Shown piece after piece: positions 56,069 to 64,000 of a stretch of 64,000 bases of DNA. The notes beneath the pieces are model-generated. The model made no database searches, was not told where the DNA came from, and worked only from the letters and a program-made list of their open reading frames with translations. The stretch spans positions 1-64,000 of the forward strand of contig NZ_JAJOYS010000001.1 of NCBI RefSeq assembly GCF_021166475.1, read 5' to 3'. Every line of letters starts with the position of its first letter. Positions within the stretch are counted from its first letter, which is position 1. Made by a program: the position numbers and the translations under genes. The stretch is from Pelagibacterium xiamenense (GTDB lineage Bacteria; Pseudomonadota; Alphaproteobacteria; Rhizobiales; Devosiaceae).

Positions 56069-59000
56069 CTAGGTTTCGATCATCACGGTTGCGATTTCAA
56101 ATGGCCTGAGCTTGAGCGTGATCGCGTTGTCGGCAACGGCAAGCGTCTCGCCACCCTGTTCCATCAGATTGGCCAGTTTGGCGGATTTGACCGGCACCCC
56201 GAACGTCACCGTTGCCTCGGCGCGCTTGTTCGCGGTTTCGAAAACCCGCAGCACCAGCGCATCGCTCGCTTCGGCAAGCTTGACCGTTTCGATCGTCACA
56301 TTGTCCGCATCGCACCGCGCCAGGCTGAAGGGCTCGCCCCCCGGCGCGCCGGATGCAGACAGATCGCCGATAAGCCGGATGGGGTTGTTGAACCGCTCGG
56401 CCGCGCGATGGACCGTTTCGAGATCCGAAACACCCGCGTGCACGTAAAGCGCATAGCGCAGCCGGTGCTCGCCCTGATCGGCATCGGGGTGCGGATGGGT
56501 CGATCCGCGCACCAGCGTCAGCCGGACAAGCTGCTCGTGGGCGTCATAGCCATATTTGCAGTCGTTAAGGAGCGCCGCGCCGAAATCGGCCTCGCTCATA
56601 TCCACCCAGCGGTGCATCGAGGCCTCGAACCGGGCCTGATCCCAGGACGTGTTCCGGTGCGTGGCGCGCGTGACGTGGCCGAACTGGATTTCCGAACGGA
56701 TCTCCGAAACGTTGAGGTCGAAGGGAAACAGCACTTTGACCACCGTCGCCTGCTCGTGCCAGTCGATAAAGGTATCGAATTCGACCTGCCGCGCGCCTTC
56801 CGCGAGCGAGACGATCTGGACGAATGTCGAGGATTGATACGCCCGTTCGATCCGCAGGGCGGCGCGATAGGGTCCGGTTTCGACGACCGTGATATCCGCC
56901 GGCCCGTCCGCGAGCGGCCAGAACTGCTCTTCGAAATACCAGTCGATATCCCAGGCATCCCAGTTCATCGACTTGTCTTCATAGGCCACCAGCCTGTTGG
57001 CCGTTTGGCCCTTGGCAATCAGCTCGCGATTGCCCGCCTTGTCGAAAACCGACGTGATCTCACCCCTGATGTCGAAGCTGACGCGGATGAGATCGTTTTC
57101 CAGATGCGCCGGCGATACCGAGAGGCCCGTGCTCCGCGCCACGCCGCCTTCAGTGACCGCCACGCCGGACCAGCCCAGCGCCGGCACGGCAACCGGCACG
57201 GCCTGTTCGGTTGACCCGTCCGCGCGGGCGACTTCCTGGAACGTGAGCGTCTCGTCGCCCTGCCGCAGAGCTTTGCCCGTAAGTTCGGATGCCGCGAATG
57301 CCGCAAGCTCGCCGGTGCGGTCCTGGCTCGTGAAATTGACGAGCCGCGCGCCGCCCTGCGCCACCCCCGTCGCCGCGCGCGCCGCCGTCAGCAGCGGCCC
57401 GTTCGGCGAAGCGAGCGTGGCAAAGAGTTCGTCATATTCGGTGTCCGAATCCGAATAGACCTCCGGGATCGAGGTGCCCGGGAGAATGTCGTGGAACTGG
57501 TTGATGAGCACCGTGCGCCAGAATTCATCGAGCGCCGCGCGCGGATAGTCCGCGCCAGTGAGCACGCTTGCCATCGCCGAGAGAAACTCAAGCTCGCGCA
57601 TTTCGCGTTCGGCGCGGCGGTTGTTGGCCTTGTTGGCCGCGATGTTGGTAAGCGTGCCGCGGTGATACTGCAGGTACAATTCGCCGTTCCATCGCGGGAA
57701 GCGGGCTTTCTCCGCATCCATTTTCGGGCCCAGCCGGTCAAGGAAATTCCCCAAGCCTTCGAGCTTCACTTTCGGCGCGCCGGGAATGCCGCGCTCCAGC
57801 CGCATGCCGCGCTCGATCATCGCCCGCGTCGGTCCGCCCCCGCCGTCGCCATAGCCATAGCAGAGCACGAGATCGTCGTTGACCGCCTTGGGCTCATAGC
57901 GCTTCCACGCGCCCATGACCTCGCTGACCGAGAGGTCCGAATTATAGGTCGTGAAGATCTGCTCGGAATCGAACGCCTGCGCGGTGATCAGCTGCGCCTT
58001 GGTTTCCGACCCATCGATGCCGCGCCAGAAGAAGGTGTCGTAAGGGTGCCGGTCGGTATCGTTCCAGCTCAGTTTCGACGTGATGAAGTATTCGAGCCCC
58101 GAGCGGGAAAGGATCTGCGGCATGTTGGCCGAGTACCCGAAGGTATCGGGCAGCCACACGCAGCGCGGGGTGACCCCGAACTCCTCGCGGTGGAACCGCA
58201 TGCCGTGCATGATCTGCCGGACCATGGATTCGCCCGAAACGATGTTGGCGTCCGGCTCGACCCACATCGCCCCTTCGATCTCGAACTGCCCACGCGCAAC
58301 GGCCCGCTTCACGCCCTCCCAGATCTCCGGATAGTCGGATTTGAGGAAGTGAAAAAGCACCGCCTGATTGTACATGAAGATGAAGCCGGGGAATTCGGCC
58401 ATGAGGTTCAAAACGGTCGCAAAGCTGCGCCCCGTCTTGTCGCGGGTGTGCATGACCCGCCAGAGCCACGCCACGTCGATATGGGTGTGCCCGACCGCCG
58501 TAATCGTCGGCTGTGCTTCGGTATCGGTGAGCCCGTAGATTTCCGCGGCGATCGCCTCCGCGTCATCGAGCCCCGAGATCCCCGCGCCGCGGCGGTCGAG
58601 CGCGCGCAACGCCCGGTCCACGCAATTGAGGATCGCGTGCCGCCGCCCATCGGTTTGCGGCAGGCGGATGGCGACTTCGAGCGGAGTGATAAGGTCATAA
58701 TAGAGCTTTTCAACCCGCTCGGAACGGGTGAAGAACTCGACCTTGAACCCCGCCAGCGGCCGGTCGAAGAAGGTGAAGGCGTTGACGTGGACGACGTGCT
58801 TTTCCCCCGGCACCGCGTTGCGGGCAATCACCAACTCCGTGTGGTTGCCGTCTATCGCCTGCGCGATGGCGCCGTCGATATAGGCAAGGCATTGCGGGTC
58901 GGTCGAGCCGGGCCGTTCCTGCCATTGCGAGGTAAAGCGCAGGAGGAACGTCTTGCCCTCGGCCTCCTTGGGCACCTCGACTTCGGCGGCAAACCAGGTA

Positions 59001-59239
59001 TGACCCTGATGCCGGCTCCAGACCGTGCGCTGGGTAAACGCCGGCCAGCTGCACCAATCGTCTTGGAGCGCATCGGGCGCGGCGAGCCCGGCCTCATTGT
59101 AATGCCAGGCAATTTCCCCCGGCACGGGCGAGAGGATCTTGGCCTCGAGATCGGCGCAAAGCCGCAGGAGCTTCGCTTCCTCCTTGAGGTCATCGGTCAA
59201 GAGCCCGAGCTTGTGGGTGAGGGGATTGGTATACGTCAT
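56069..59239 (-). CDS. Alpha-mannosidase, glycoside hydrolase family 38
   Basis: The 1056-residue enzyme hydrolyses alpha-mannosidic bonds. It has an N-terminal domain, then the GH38 catalytic domain with the zinc motif GHTHIDVAWLW (His253, Asp255), nucleophile Asp365 in VWLPDTFGY, and NQFHDILPGTS with a further zinc histidine; the central domain and C-terminal beta-sandwich domains follow. There is no signal peptide, so it acts in the cytoplasm on imported oligosaccharide. It lies inside an ABC importer operon: its ATG overlaps the stop of the upstream permease (ATGA), and it ends 9 bases before the ATPase gene. Confidence 0.95.
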   Translation of the reverse strand: MTYTNPLTHKLGLLTDDLKEEAKLLRLCADLEAKILSPVPGEIAWHYNEAGLAAPDALQDDWCSWPAFTQRTVWSRHQGHTWFAAEVEVPKEAEGKTFLLRFTSQWQERPGSTDPQCLAYIDGAIAQAIDGNHTELVIARNAVPGEKHVVHVNAFTFFDRPLAGFKVEFFTRSERVEKLYYDLITPLEVAIRLPQTDGRRHAILNCVDRALRALDRRGAGISGLDDAEAIAAEIYGLTDTEAQPTITAVGHTHIDVAWLWRVMHTRDKTGRSFATVLNLMAEFPGFIFMYNQAVLFHFLKSDYPEIWEGVKRAVARGQFEIEGAMWVEPDANIVSGESMVRQIMHGMRFHREEFGVTPRCVWLPDTFGYSANMPQILSRSGLEYFITSKLSWNDTDRHPYDTFFWRGIDGSETKAQLITAQAFDSEQIFTTYNSDLSVSEVMGAWKRYEPKAVNDDLVLCYGYGDGGGGPTRAMIERGMRLERGIPGAPKVKLEGLGNFLDRLGPKMDAEKARFPRWNGELYLQYHRGTLTNIAANKANNRRAEREMRELEFLSAMASVLTGADYPRAALDEFWRTVLINQFHDILPGTSIPEVYSDSDTEYDELFATLASPNGPLLTAARAATGVAQGGARLVNFTSQDRTGELAAFAASELTGKALRQGDETLTFQEVARADGSTEQAVPVAVPALGWSGVAVTEGGVARSTGLSVSPAHLENDLIRVSFDIRGEITSVFDKAGNRELIAKGQTANRLVAYEDKSMNWDAWDIDWYFEEQFWPLADGPADITVVETGPYRAALRIERAYQSSTFVQIVSLAEGARQVEFDTFIDWHEQATVVKVLFPFDLNVSEIRSEIQFGHVTRATHRNTSWDQARFEASMHRWVDMSEADFGAALLNDCKYGYDAHEQLVRLTLVRGSTHPHPDADQGEHRLRYALYVHAGVSDLETVHRAAERFNNPIRLIGDLSASGAPGGEPFSLARCDADNVTIETVKLAEASDALVLRVFETANKRAEATVTFGVPVKSAKLANLMEQGGETLAVADNAITLKLRPFEIATVMIET

Positions 59240-60063
59240 CCTTTAACTCCGACACCGGCGAACCCTGTGTTCATGTTCCGCCGCAACAGAAAATAGACGC
59301 CGACCGCCGGCGCCGCGTAAATGATGGAAAAGGCCGCGAGAAACCCGTAGTCGATGGAGCCCTGCCGGCCGAACGCACTGTAAAGCCCGATGGACATGGG
59401 GAACCCCGCTTCGGTGCGCGAAAAGATCAGCGGCAGGAGGAACTCGTTCCACGCGCCGGTAAACGAAAAGAACCACACCACCGCGATGCCCGCTTTCGAG
59501 AGCGGCAGGACGATCTTGATCAGGATTGTCCAAAGCGACGCGCCTTCGACATAGGCGGCTTCTTCAAGTTCGATGGGGACCGTATCGAAGAAGTTCTTGA
59601 GCAGCAGGAGCGTGAACGGCAGGTTCAGGATGGTGAGCGCGAGGACGATGCCCATCATGTTCAGGAGCCCCGCCGCCTGCGCGGCGAAATACATCGGCAC
59701 GATGACCCCGGTCGCCGGCAGCATGCGCAATAGAACCAGCGCCCACAAGAACGCGTTGCGCCCCGGAATGCGCATGCGCGACAGCGGATAGGCCGCCGAG
59801 ATCGCGACCACCACCGTGAGCGTCGCCGTGCCGGCCGCGATCAGCATCGAATTGACGAACTGCCGGCCCGCCGACCCGCTCAGTGCCTGCACGAAATTGT
59901 CGATCCCGATCGATTGCGGCACCTCGAGCTGCCCCGTCGCCGCCGGGTCTATGGCGTTGGTCATGAGCCAGAAGAACGGGCTGACCCAGATGAGCGCGAG
60001 AAATGCGAGCGCGAGCGCCGTCAGTCGCGAGGGCCGGTCCTGATCCATCACTTCGCGGGCCAT
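59236..60063 (-). CDS. Sugar ABC transporter permease (MalG type), second system
   Basis: The 275-residue protein has six membrane segments and the EAA loop ELEEAAYVEGASLWTILIKIVLPLSKAG. It forms the channel with the permease encoded just before it. Its start overlaps the previous gene stop (TAATG at 60063) and its stop overlaps the mannosidase start, so three genes are translationally coupled. Confidence 0.94.
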   Translation of the reverse strand: MAREVMDQDRPSRLTALALAFLALIWVSPFFWLMTNAIDPAATGQLEVPQSIGIDNFVQALSGSAGRQFVNSMLIAAGTATLTVVVAISAAYPLSRMRIPGRNAFLWALVLLRMLPATGVIVPMYFAAQAAGLLNMMGIVLALTILNLPFTLLLLKNFFDTVPIELEEAAYVEGASLWTILIKIVLPLSKAGIAVVWFFSFTGAWNEFLLPLIFSRTEAGFPMSIGLYSAFGRQGSIDYGFLAAFSIIYAAPAVGVYFLLRRNMNTGFAGVGVKG

Positions 60064-60953
60064 TACTTGGGCTCCTTCAACAAACGCAGATAGAAGAGTG
60101 ACAACACCCCGACGATCACCAGCATCGCCACCGAAATCGCGCTGCCATAGCCGAGTTTCCCGACCATGAAGCTCTGCTTGTAAAGGAAGATCGCAAGGAC
60201 TTCAGTCTGGCGCCCCGGTCCACCGCCCGTGAGCGCGTAAATGAGCGGGAAATAGGTGAAGGTCCAGATCGTGATGAAGAGCATGTTGGTCGCTATGTGC
60301 GGCCGGATGATCGGCAGAATGACCCGCCACACCCGCTGGAACGCCGTCGCGCCATCCACCTTGGCCGCCTCGACCACCTCACGCGAAACGGAATCGAGTG
60401 CGGCGGAAAAGAGAAGATACGACCATGCCGTCCCCTTCCAGATATTGGCGATGATGACGACCGGCAGTGCAAACTCGTTGATGAAATTGACCGGTTCGAA
60501 CCCCAGGGGCGTGATGATGAGATTGTTGATGAGCCCGGTCTGAGCGGTTGTCGCCGACCACAGGAACGCAGCGACGATATCGGGCACCAGCCAGCCGAGC
60601 ATGATCGTCGCTTCGATCACCCCGCGCAGCACCGAGCGCTGCGTCCTGAGCGTGGCGGCAAGCAGGAAACCCAGGACCGATTGACCGACAATCGCGGAAA
60701 AGAACGAGAAGATCGTGGTGGTCCAGAGCGATTCGAGAAATCCGCGCCGGGTGAAAAGCCGCGCGTAATTGTCGAACCCGACCCAGCTCCAGTTGACCGC
60801 CTTGCGCCCCACGAGTTCGAGATCGGTGAAGCTGAACGCCAGCGCCCAGCCGGTGAAGTATAATAGCGCGCCGATCAAGAAGATCGCCGGTATGGCGAGT
60901 GCGACAAGCACCCAGAGATTGGATGCCAGCCAGGGGTGGAGCTGGTACTTCAT
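60063..60953 (-). CDS. Sugar ABC transporter permease (MalF type), second system
   Basis: The 296-residue protein has six membrane segments with a short cytoplasmic N-terminus (MKYQLHPWLASNLW) and the EAA loop EVVEAAKVDGATAFQRVWRVILPIIRP. It follows the binding-protein gene by 73 bases. No attenuator is evident in that gap. Confidence 0.94.
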   Translation of the reverse strand: MKYQLHPWLASNLWVLVALAIPAIFLIGALLYFTGWALAFSFTDLELVGRKAVNWSWVGFDNYARLFTRRGFLESLWTTTIFSFFSAIVGQSVLGFLLAATLRTQRSVLRGVIEATIMLGWLVPDIVAAFLWSATTAQTGLINNLIITPLGFEPVNFINEFALPVVIIANIWKGTAWSYLLFSAALDSVSREVVEAAKVDGATAFQRVWRVILPIIRPHIATNMLFITIWTFTYFPLIYALTGGGPGRQTEVLAIFLYKQSFMVGKLGYGSAISVAMLVIVGVLSLFYLRLLKEPK

Positions 60954-61026
60954 GGCAGGGCCCGGAGATCAGAGACAAAAAAGCGGGCGCGCGGGAGGAG
61001 TCCCCGCGCACCCGGCCAGGGAGGAC

Positions 61027-62352
61027 CTATTCGTAGGTTATGACGTTTTCTTCCCCGAACTCGTCGACGAGCGAGGCATGGTACTCGCTGATCGCGTCTT
61101 CGACGCTCACGCCATCGAGGATATCCGCCGTCATCTGCTGAACGAGCGCGGAGACGACCTGATAGCCCGGATAGGTATCGCGGCCGGTCGTGTCGGCGGC
61201 AAGTGCCGTAGCTTCGGCGAGATAGGCATCGGACGCGTAGGCGTCGGAGGCCGCGATATCGGTCCGCACGGCCATGCGGCGGTTTTCGACCGTCCAGTCG
61301 CCGAAATTGCCCGCGTCGAAAATCGTCGTCAGGAGCTGGAAGGCCAGTTCGGGGTCCTGCGCGTTCTTATTGACGCCGATCGCCCAGCCGCCCGAGATGT
61401 TGGTGGTCGCCTTGGTGTCGGGCAGACCCGAACCCGGCCATGGCGTCCAGCCGATCAACGCGTTGCGCTCGTCCGCGCTCGGAAGCGCCGGGCCGCCATT
61501 GCAATCCCAAAGGCACGTGAATTCCCACGATCCGCTTGCGAGGATGCCGATTTCGTCATTCGCCATGGCCTCGCGCACCGCCGCGCCGATATCGGTCGCG
61601 TAGTTGATCGAAGCGGTCGCGAGTTCGTCTTCGGCATAAACGTCGTGATAGAGCTCGAGCGTCCGCCGGATCGCCGGGCTGTCGCCGATCCACTTGCCCT
61701 CGGCCCAGTTCCGCAGCCGGTTGCGGTCGTCCTCGGGCGTATCGGCGCCCAAAAGCGCCATATAGAAGCCCTGCATGGTCGCCGCCTCGCCCTGCTTGGT
61801 GCCGGCGGGCAGAAGGAAGGCGTTGTCGATCCCGGTTTCCGCCTTGATGGTCCGGGCGGTCTCGAGGACGTCGTCCCAGCTTTGCGGCTCCCACGGCATT
61901 GCAATGCCCGCGGCCTCGAAAACCGACTTGTCGTACCAGAGCATGCGCACGTCCGTATCGGTCGGCAGCGCATAGACTTCGCCGTCATAGGAAACGACGT
62001 CCAATAGCGCGGGCATATAGTGCTGGTACTGGTCCCAGTCCGATCCCATGTCGCCCAACGGCATCAGATAGCCCGCCGAGGCAAGCTCGGAAACCACGAA
62101 ACTGTCGAGCTGGATGACATCGGCCGCCGTCCCGGCTGCCAGATCGAGCGCCACGCGCTCGACATAACCCTCGCCGGGCAGTTTGATCGCATTGACCGTT
62201 TCCCCGGTCGCCGCCTCAAAATCGGCGATTCCCGGCTCGACAAGCGAGCTGAGCCAGTCCGCATACATGATCGAGACTTCCGCGTGGGCGGGCATGGCCA
62301 TGCCGGCCACCCCGAAAACGGCGACAGCTGTCGCCAGGCTCTTGTTGAGCAT
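61027..62352 (-). CDS. Sugar ABC transporter substrate-binding protein, second system
   Basis: The 441-residue periplasmic protein has a signal peptide (1-24, ending MPAHA) and a family 1 solute-binding fold (SIMYADWLSSLVEPGIADFEAATGE, YALPTDTDVRMLWYDKSVFE, GSWEFTCLW, ISGGWAIGVNKNA). It is distinct in sequence from the first system's binding protein, so the two importers probably take different substrates. AGGAGGAGCTG precedes the ATG. It is the first gene of the mannosidase operon, with a LacI operator upstream. Confidence 0.93.
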   Translation of the reverse strand: MLNKSLATAVAVFGVAGMAMPAHAEVSIMYADWLSSLVEPGIADFEAATGETVNAIKLPGEGYVERVALDLAAGTAADVIQLDSFVVSELASAGYLMPLGDMGSDWDQYQHYMPALLDVVSYDGEVYALPTDTDVRMLWYDKSVFEAAGIAMPWEPQSWDDVLETARTIKAETGIDNAFLLPAGTKQGEAATMQGFYMALLGADTPEDDRNRLRNWAEGKWIGDSPAIRRTLELYHDVYAEDELATASINYATDIGAAVREAMANDEIGILASGSWEFTCLWDCNGGPALPSADERNALIGWTPWPGSGLPDTKATTNISGGWAIGVNKNAQDPELAFQLLTTIFDAGNFGDWTVENRRMAVRTDIAASDAYASDAYLAEATALAADTTGRDTYPGYQVVSALVQQMTADILDGVSVEDAISEYHASLVDEFGEENVITYE

Positions 62353-62412
62353 CAGCTCCTCCTCCTAATGCGCTGAACCCTCCTCCAGCGTCGCCGCCAG
62401 CAAAACAGAATA

Positions 62413-62547
62413 ATTGCAACGTTGCAATACAAATTTAGAACGTGACGGCTCCGGTGCGGTGACTATCGATTTTTATGTGTCTTTTCAGGATGATAATGAC
62501 TTAACGTCGCATCTGTGGAGAGATCGTCAAACATGCATCGTTGTAAA
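62413..62547. promoter_or_regulatory. LacI-type operator(s) between the mannosidase operon and its regulator
   Basis: ATTGCAACGTTGCAAT at 62413-62428 is a perfect 16-bp palindrome with a central CG, 61 bases upstream of the binding-protein start. A weaker related site (about 11 of 16 matches, containing GCATCGTTGTAA) lies at 62532-62547, about 50 bases before the lacI start. The perfect one is convincing; the second is tentative. Confidence 0.75.
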
Positions 62548-62599
62548 TTTACCGGTTTGACGGCGCAGGCCCTGCGTGTAGATAAGGGATGAAGGACCA

Positions 62600-63643
62600 T
62601 TGCCAGCACTGCGTGACATGCGGGACGCCAAGAAAACCGAAAAAAAACCGAAAGGCCGTGCCACGCTGCGCACGATCGCCGAACTCACCGGATTGAGCCT
62701 GTCGACCGTTTCGCTTTCATTGCGCGGGGGCGCGAGTCTCAAGGAGGAGACCCGGCGCAAAGTAGCCGAAGCGGCGCGGGCAGTCGGCTATGTGCCCGAC
62801 CGCGCCGGCGTGCGCCTCCGCACCGGCAAGACCAACGTCATCGCACTTGTGCTCGACGGCGCCCCGGATTCAATCGATTTTGCGCAAAACATGATCCAGG
62901 GCGTCGGCCACGCCATAAGGGGTACACGGTACCACCTGACGGTGACGCCCGAGTTCGAACGCACAGCGTCGGTGGAGTCGATCCGCTACATCCTGGACAA
63001 CCGGACGGCCGACGGCGTCATCATAACCCACACCGCGCCGCGCGACCCGCGCGTGCAGTTGATGATGGACGCCGACTTTCCCTTCGTCTGCCACGGGCGT
63101 ACGGAATTTTTCACTCCCCACGCCTATCACGACTTCCATTCCGAAGCGTTCGCCCGGCTCGCGGTCGAGCGGCTGCTTTCCAAGGGGCGGCACGACCTCC
63201 TGCTCACCATCGGGGACGATTCGACGACGAACTACCACAATATCGTCACCACTTTTAAAGGCGAGGTCGCCCGTGCAGGCATTTCCGGGACGGTCATGGA
63301 CACGAGCGTCGCGCGCGGGCGCAGCAGCGAATTGCGCAAGTTCGGCATAGACCTCGCTACCGCGCCGCAAAGGCCGGACGGCATCATCTGCGACAGCGAA
63401 ACCCGCGCGATCGCCCTGATCAGCGGGCTATACGAGGGCGGACTGCGGATCGGACGCGAGCTCGACCTGATTTCCAAGCAAACGACCGACATCCTGCCCA
63501 CGGTCTTTCCCGACGTCGACAGTATTGAAGAGGATGTCTATTTTGCCGGGAAAGAGCTGACCCGCCTGCTGTTGCGCCGCATAGAGGGCGAGGCGCCCGA
63601 AACACTGCAGACGCTGGGCGAACCGATCCCCCACTGGCACTGA
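62600..63643 (+). CDS. LacI family transcriptional regulator of the mannosidase operon
   Basis: The 347-residue protein has a LacI helix-turn-helix (TLRTIAELTGLSLSTVSLSLRGG, residues ~22-44) and hinge (VGYVPDRAGVRLRTGKT), then a sugar-binding-protein-like domain. It is divergent from the mannosidase operon with a perfect operator between, so it is probably its repressor; the inducer is likely a mannose-type sugar (inference). The start is uncertain: TTG at 62600 lies close behind AAGGA, while ATG 62618 would remove the first six residues but lacks a ribosome site. Confidence 0.9.
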   Translation: MPALRDMRDAKKTEKKPKGRATLRTIAELTGLSLSTVSLSLRGGASLKEETRRKVAEAARAVGYVPDRAGVRLRTGKTNVIALVLDGAPDSIDFAQNMIQGVGHAIRGTRYHLTVTPEFERTASVESIRYILDNRTADGVIITHTAPRDPRVQLMMDADFPFVCHGRTEFFTPHAYHDFHSEAFARLAVERLLSKGRHDLLLTIGDDSTTNYHNIVTTFKGEVARAGISGTVMDTSVARGRSSELRKFGIDLATAPQRPDGIICDSETRAIALISGLYEGGLRIGRELDLISKQTTDILPTVFPDVDSIEEDVYFAGKELTRLLLRRIEGEAPETLQTLGEPIPHWH

Positions 63644-63677
63644 CAGATGTGTCCGGCAATACCGCGCCCGCGAGAGG

Positions 63678-64000
63678 CTACTCCGCCGCCTCTCTCGGCG
63701 CGAACCGCTGCTCGGCGATTGCGGCCATGCGCGCGGTCGGCTGGATCGCAGCCACGTAGTTGGCTTCCGAGCCGGGCGAGAACAGGGCCGCCCGCTCCTC
63801 GGGGGTCGACATGAAGAAGGGGAAGCGGTCGGCGACGCGGTTGCGGATCTCGCTGTATTTGGCCGCATAGAGCCGAACGGGAAATTTGAGCCCGCCCCCC
63901 AAAAACCGCACACCCTCCCATTCGACCGAGCCGAAGACGCGCTTATAGAACGCAGCGTGCTCCTCGCGGATCGACGAGAGGCAGTAGTCCGGCGCGAAAT
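63678..64000 (-). CDS. 3' part of a gene, possibly N-acyl amino acid synthase FeeM-like (cut by window edge)
   Basis: The last 107 residues of a protein that enters from the right edge. Visible features include YCLSSIREEHAAFYKRVFG, WEGVRFLGGGLKFPVRLYAAKY and RFPFFMSTPEERAALF. The pattern of a Cys-x5-H-AFY-FG segment followed by a beta-strand and basic helix recalls the GNAT-like FeeM/N-acyl amino acid synthase family, but only weakly. I am not sure of this assignment. It converges with the lacI gene; the stops are about 34 bases apart. Confidence 0.4.
   Translation of the reverse strand, partial: FAPDYCLSSIREEHAAFYKRVFGSVEWEGVRFLGGGLKFPVRLYAAKYSEIRNRVADRFPFFMSTPEERAALFSPGSEANYVAAIQPTARMAAIAEQRFAPREAAE

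Overview
The window is a GC-rich chromosomal segment of an alphaproteobacterium. Gene content and order (atpHAGDC, sdhCDAB, tsaD-gpsA next to hemC-hemD-Mic60-HemY, many UgpC/MalK-type sugar importers, rhizobial-type intergenic palindromes) point to the Hyphomicrobiales (Rhizobiales), most likely a Devosia/Pelagibacterium-like member of the Devosiaceae. The family placement is inferred from gene content and not proven. Coding density is high, and nearly every gene is recognisable at family level.

Left part (1-17.7 kb): the 5' part of a chemoreceptor gene; the F1 ATP synthase operon atpHAGDC with its terminator; priA and xerC diverging around a 500-base noncoding gap that holds a structured repeat (copy A); a secreted protein built of eight tandem cysteine-paired repeats; a TerB-like protein; a DUF2254 membrane protein; and the succinate dehydrogenase operon sdhCDAB.

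Middle part (17.7-47.3 kb): mostly single genes and short operons. They include a Nudix hydrolase; a MarR regulator with a 27-bp operator facing a VOC protein; carbonic anhydrase; a LacI regulator with three matching operators facing a DUF1127 gene; asd-yciI; a fasciclin protein; a PagL-like outer membrane deacylase; a YciE/YciF-type protein; leuB and leuD; a TetR regulator facing a homocysteine S-methyltransferase; a Rid-family protein; deoD; htpX; rsmB; a heparinase-like protein; purH; the tsaD-gpsA-yciI-EVE operon; and the divergent hemC-hemD-mic60-hemY cluster, followed by tRNA-Thr(CGT).

Right part (47.3-63.7 kb): a carbohydrate-utilisation region made of two converging ABC-importer operons. 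The forward operon (preceded by a divergent AraC regulator) encodes a binding protein, two permeases, an ATPase, and an unusual fusion of a Gfo/Idh/MocA dehydrogenase with an aldo/keto reductase. The reverse operon encodes a binding protein, two permeases, a cytoplasmic GH38 alpha-mannosidase and an ATPase. It faces a LacI regulator and has a perfect 16-bp LacI-type operator in its promoter region. A likely scheme is import of a mannose-containing oligosaccharide or glycoside, intracellular hydrolysis by the mannosidase, and oxidation/reduction of a sugar product by the fusion enzyme. The actual substrates cannot be read from the sequence. The operons meet at repeat copy B, a hairpin-rich noncoding element whose two end modules match copy A near xerC. 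A partial gene, possibly FeeM-like, runs off the right edge.

No rRNA, CRISPR array, insertion sequence or prophage was seen.
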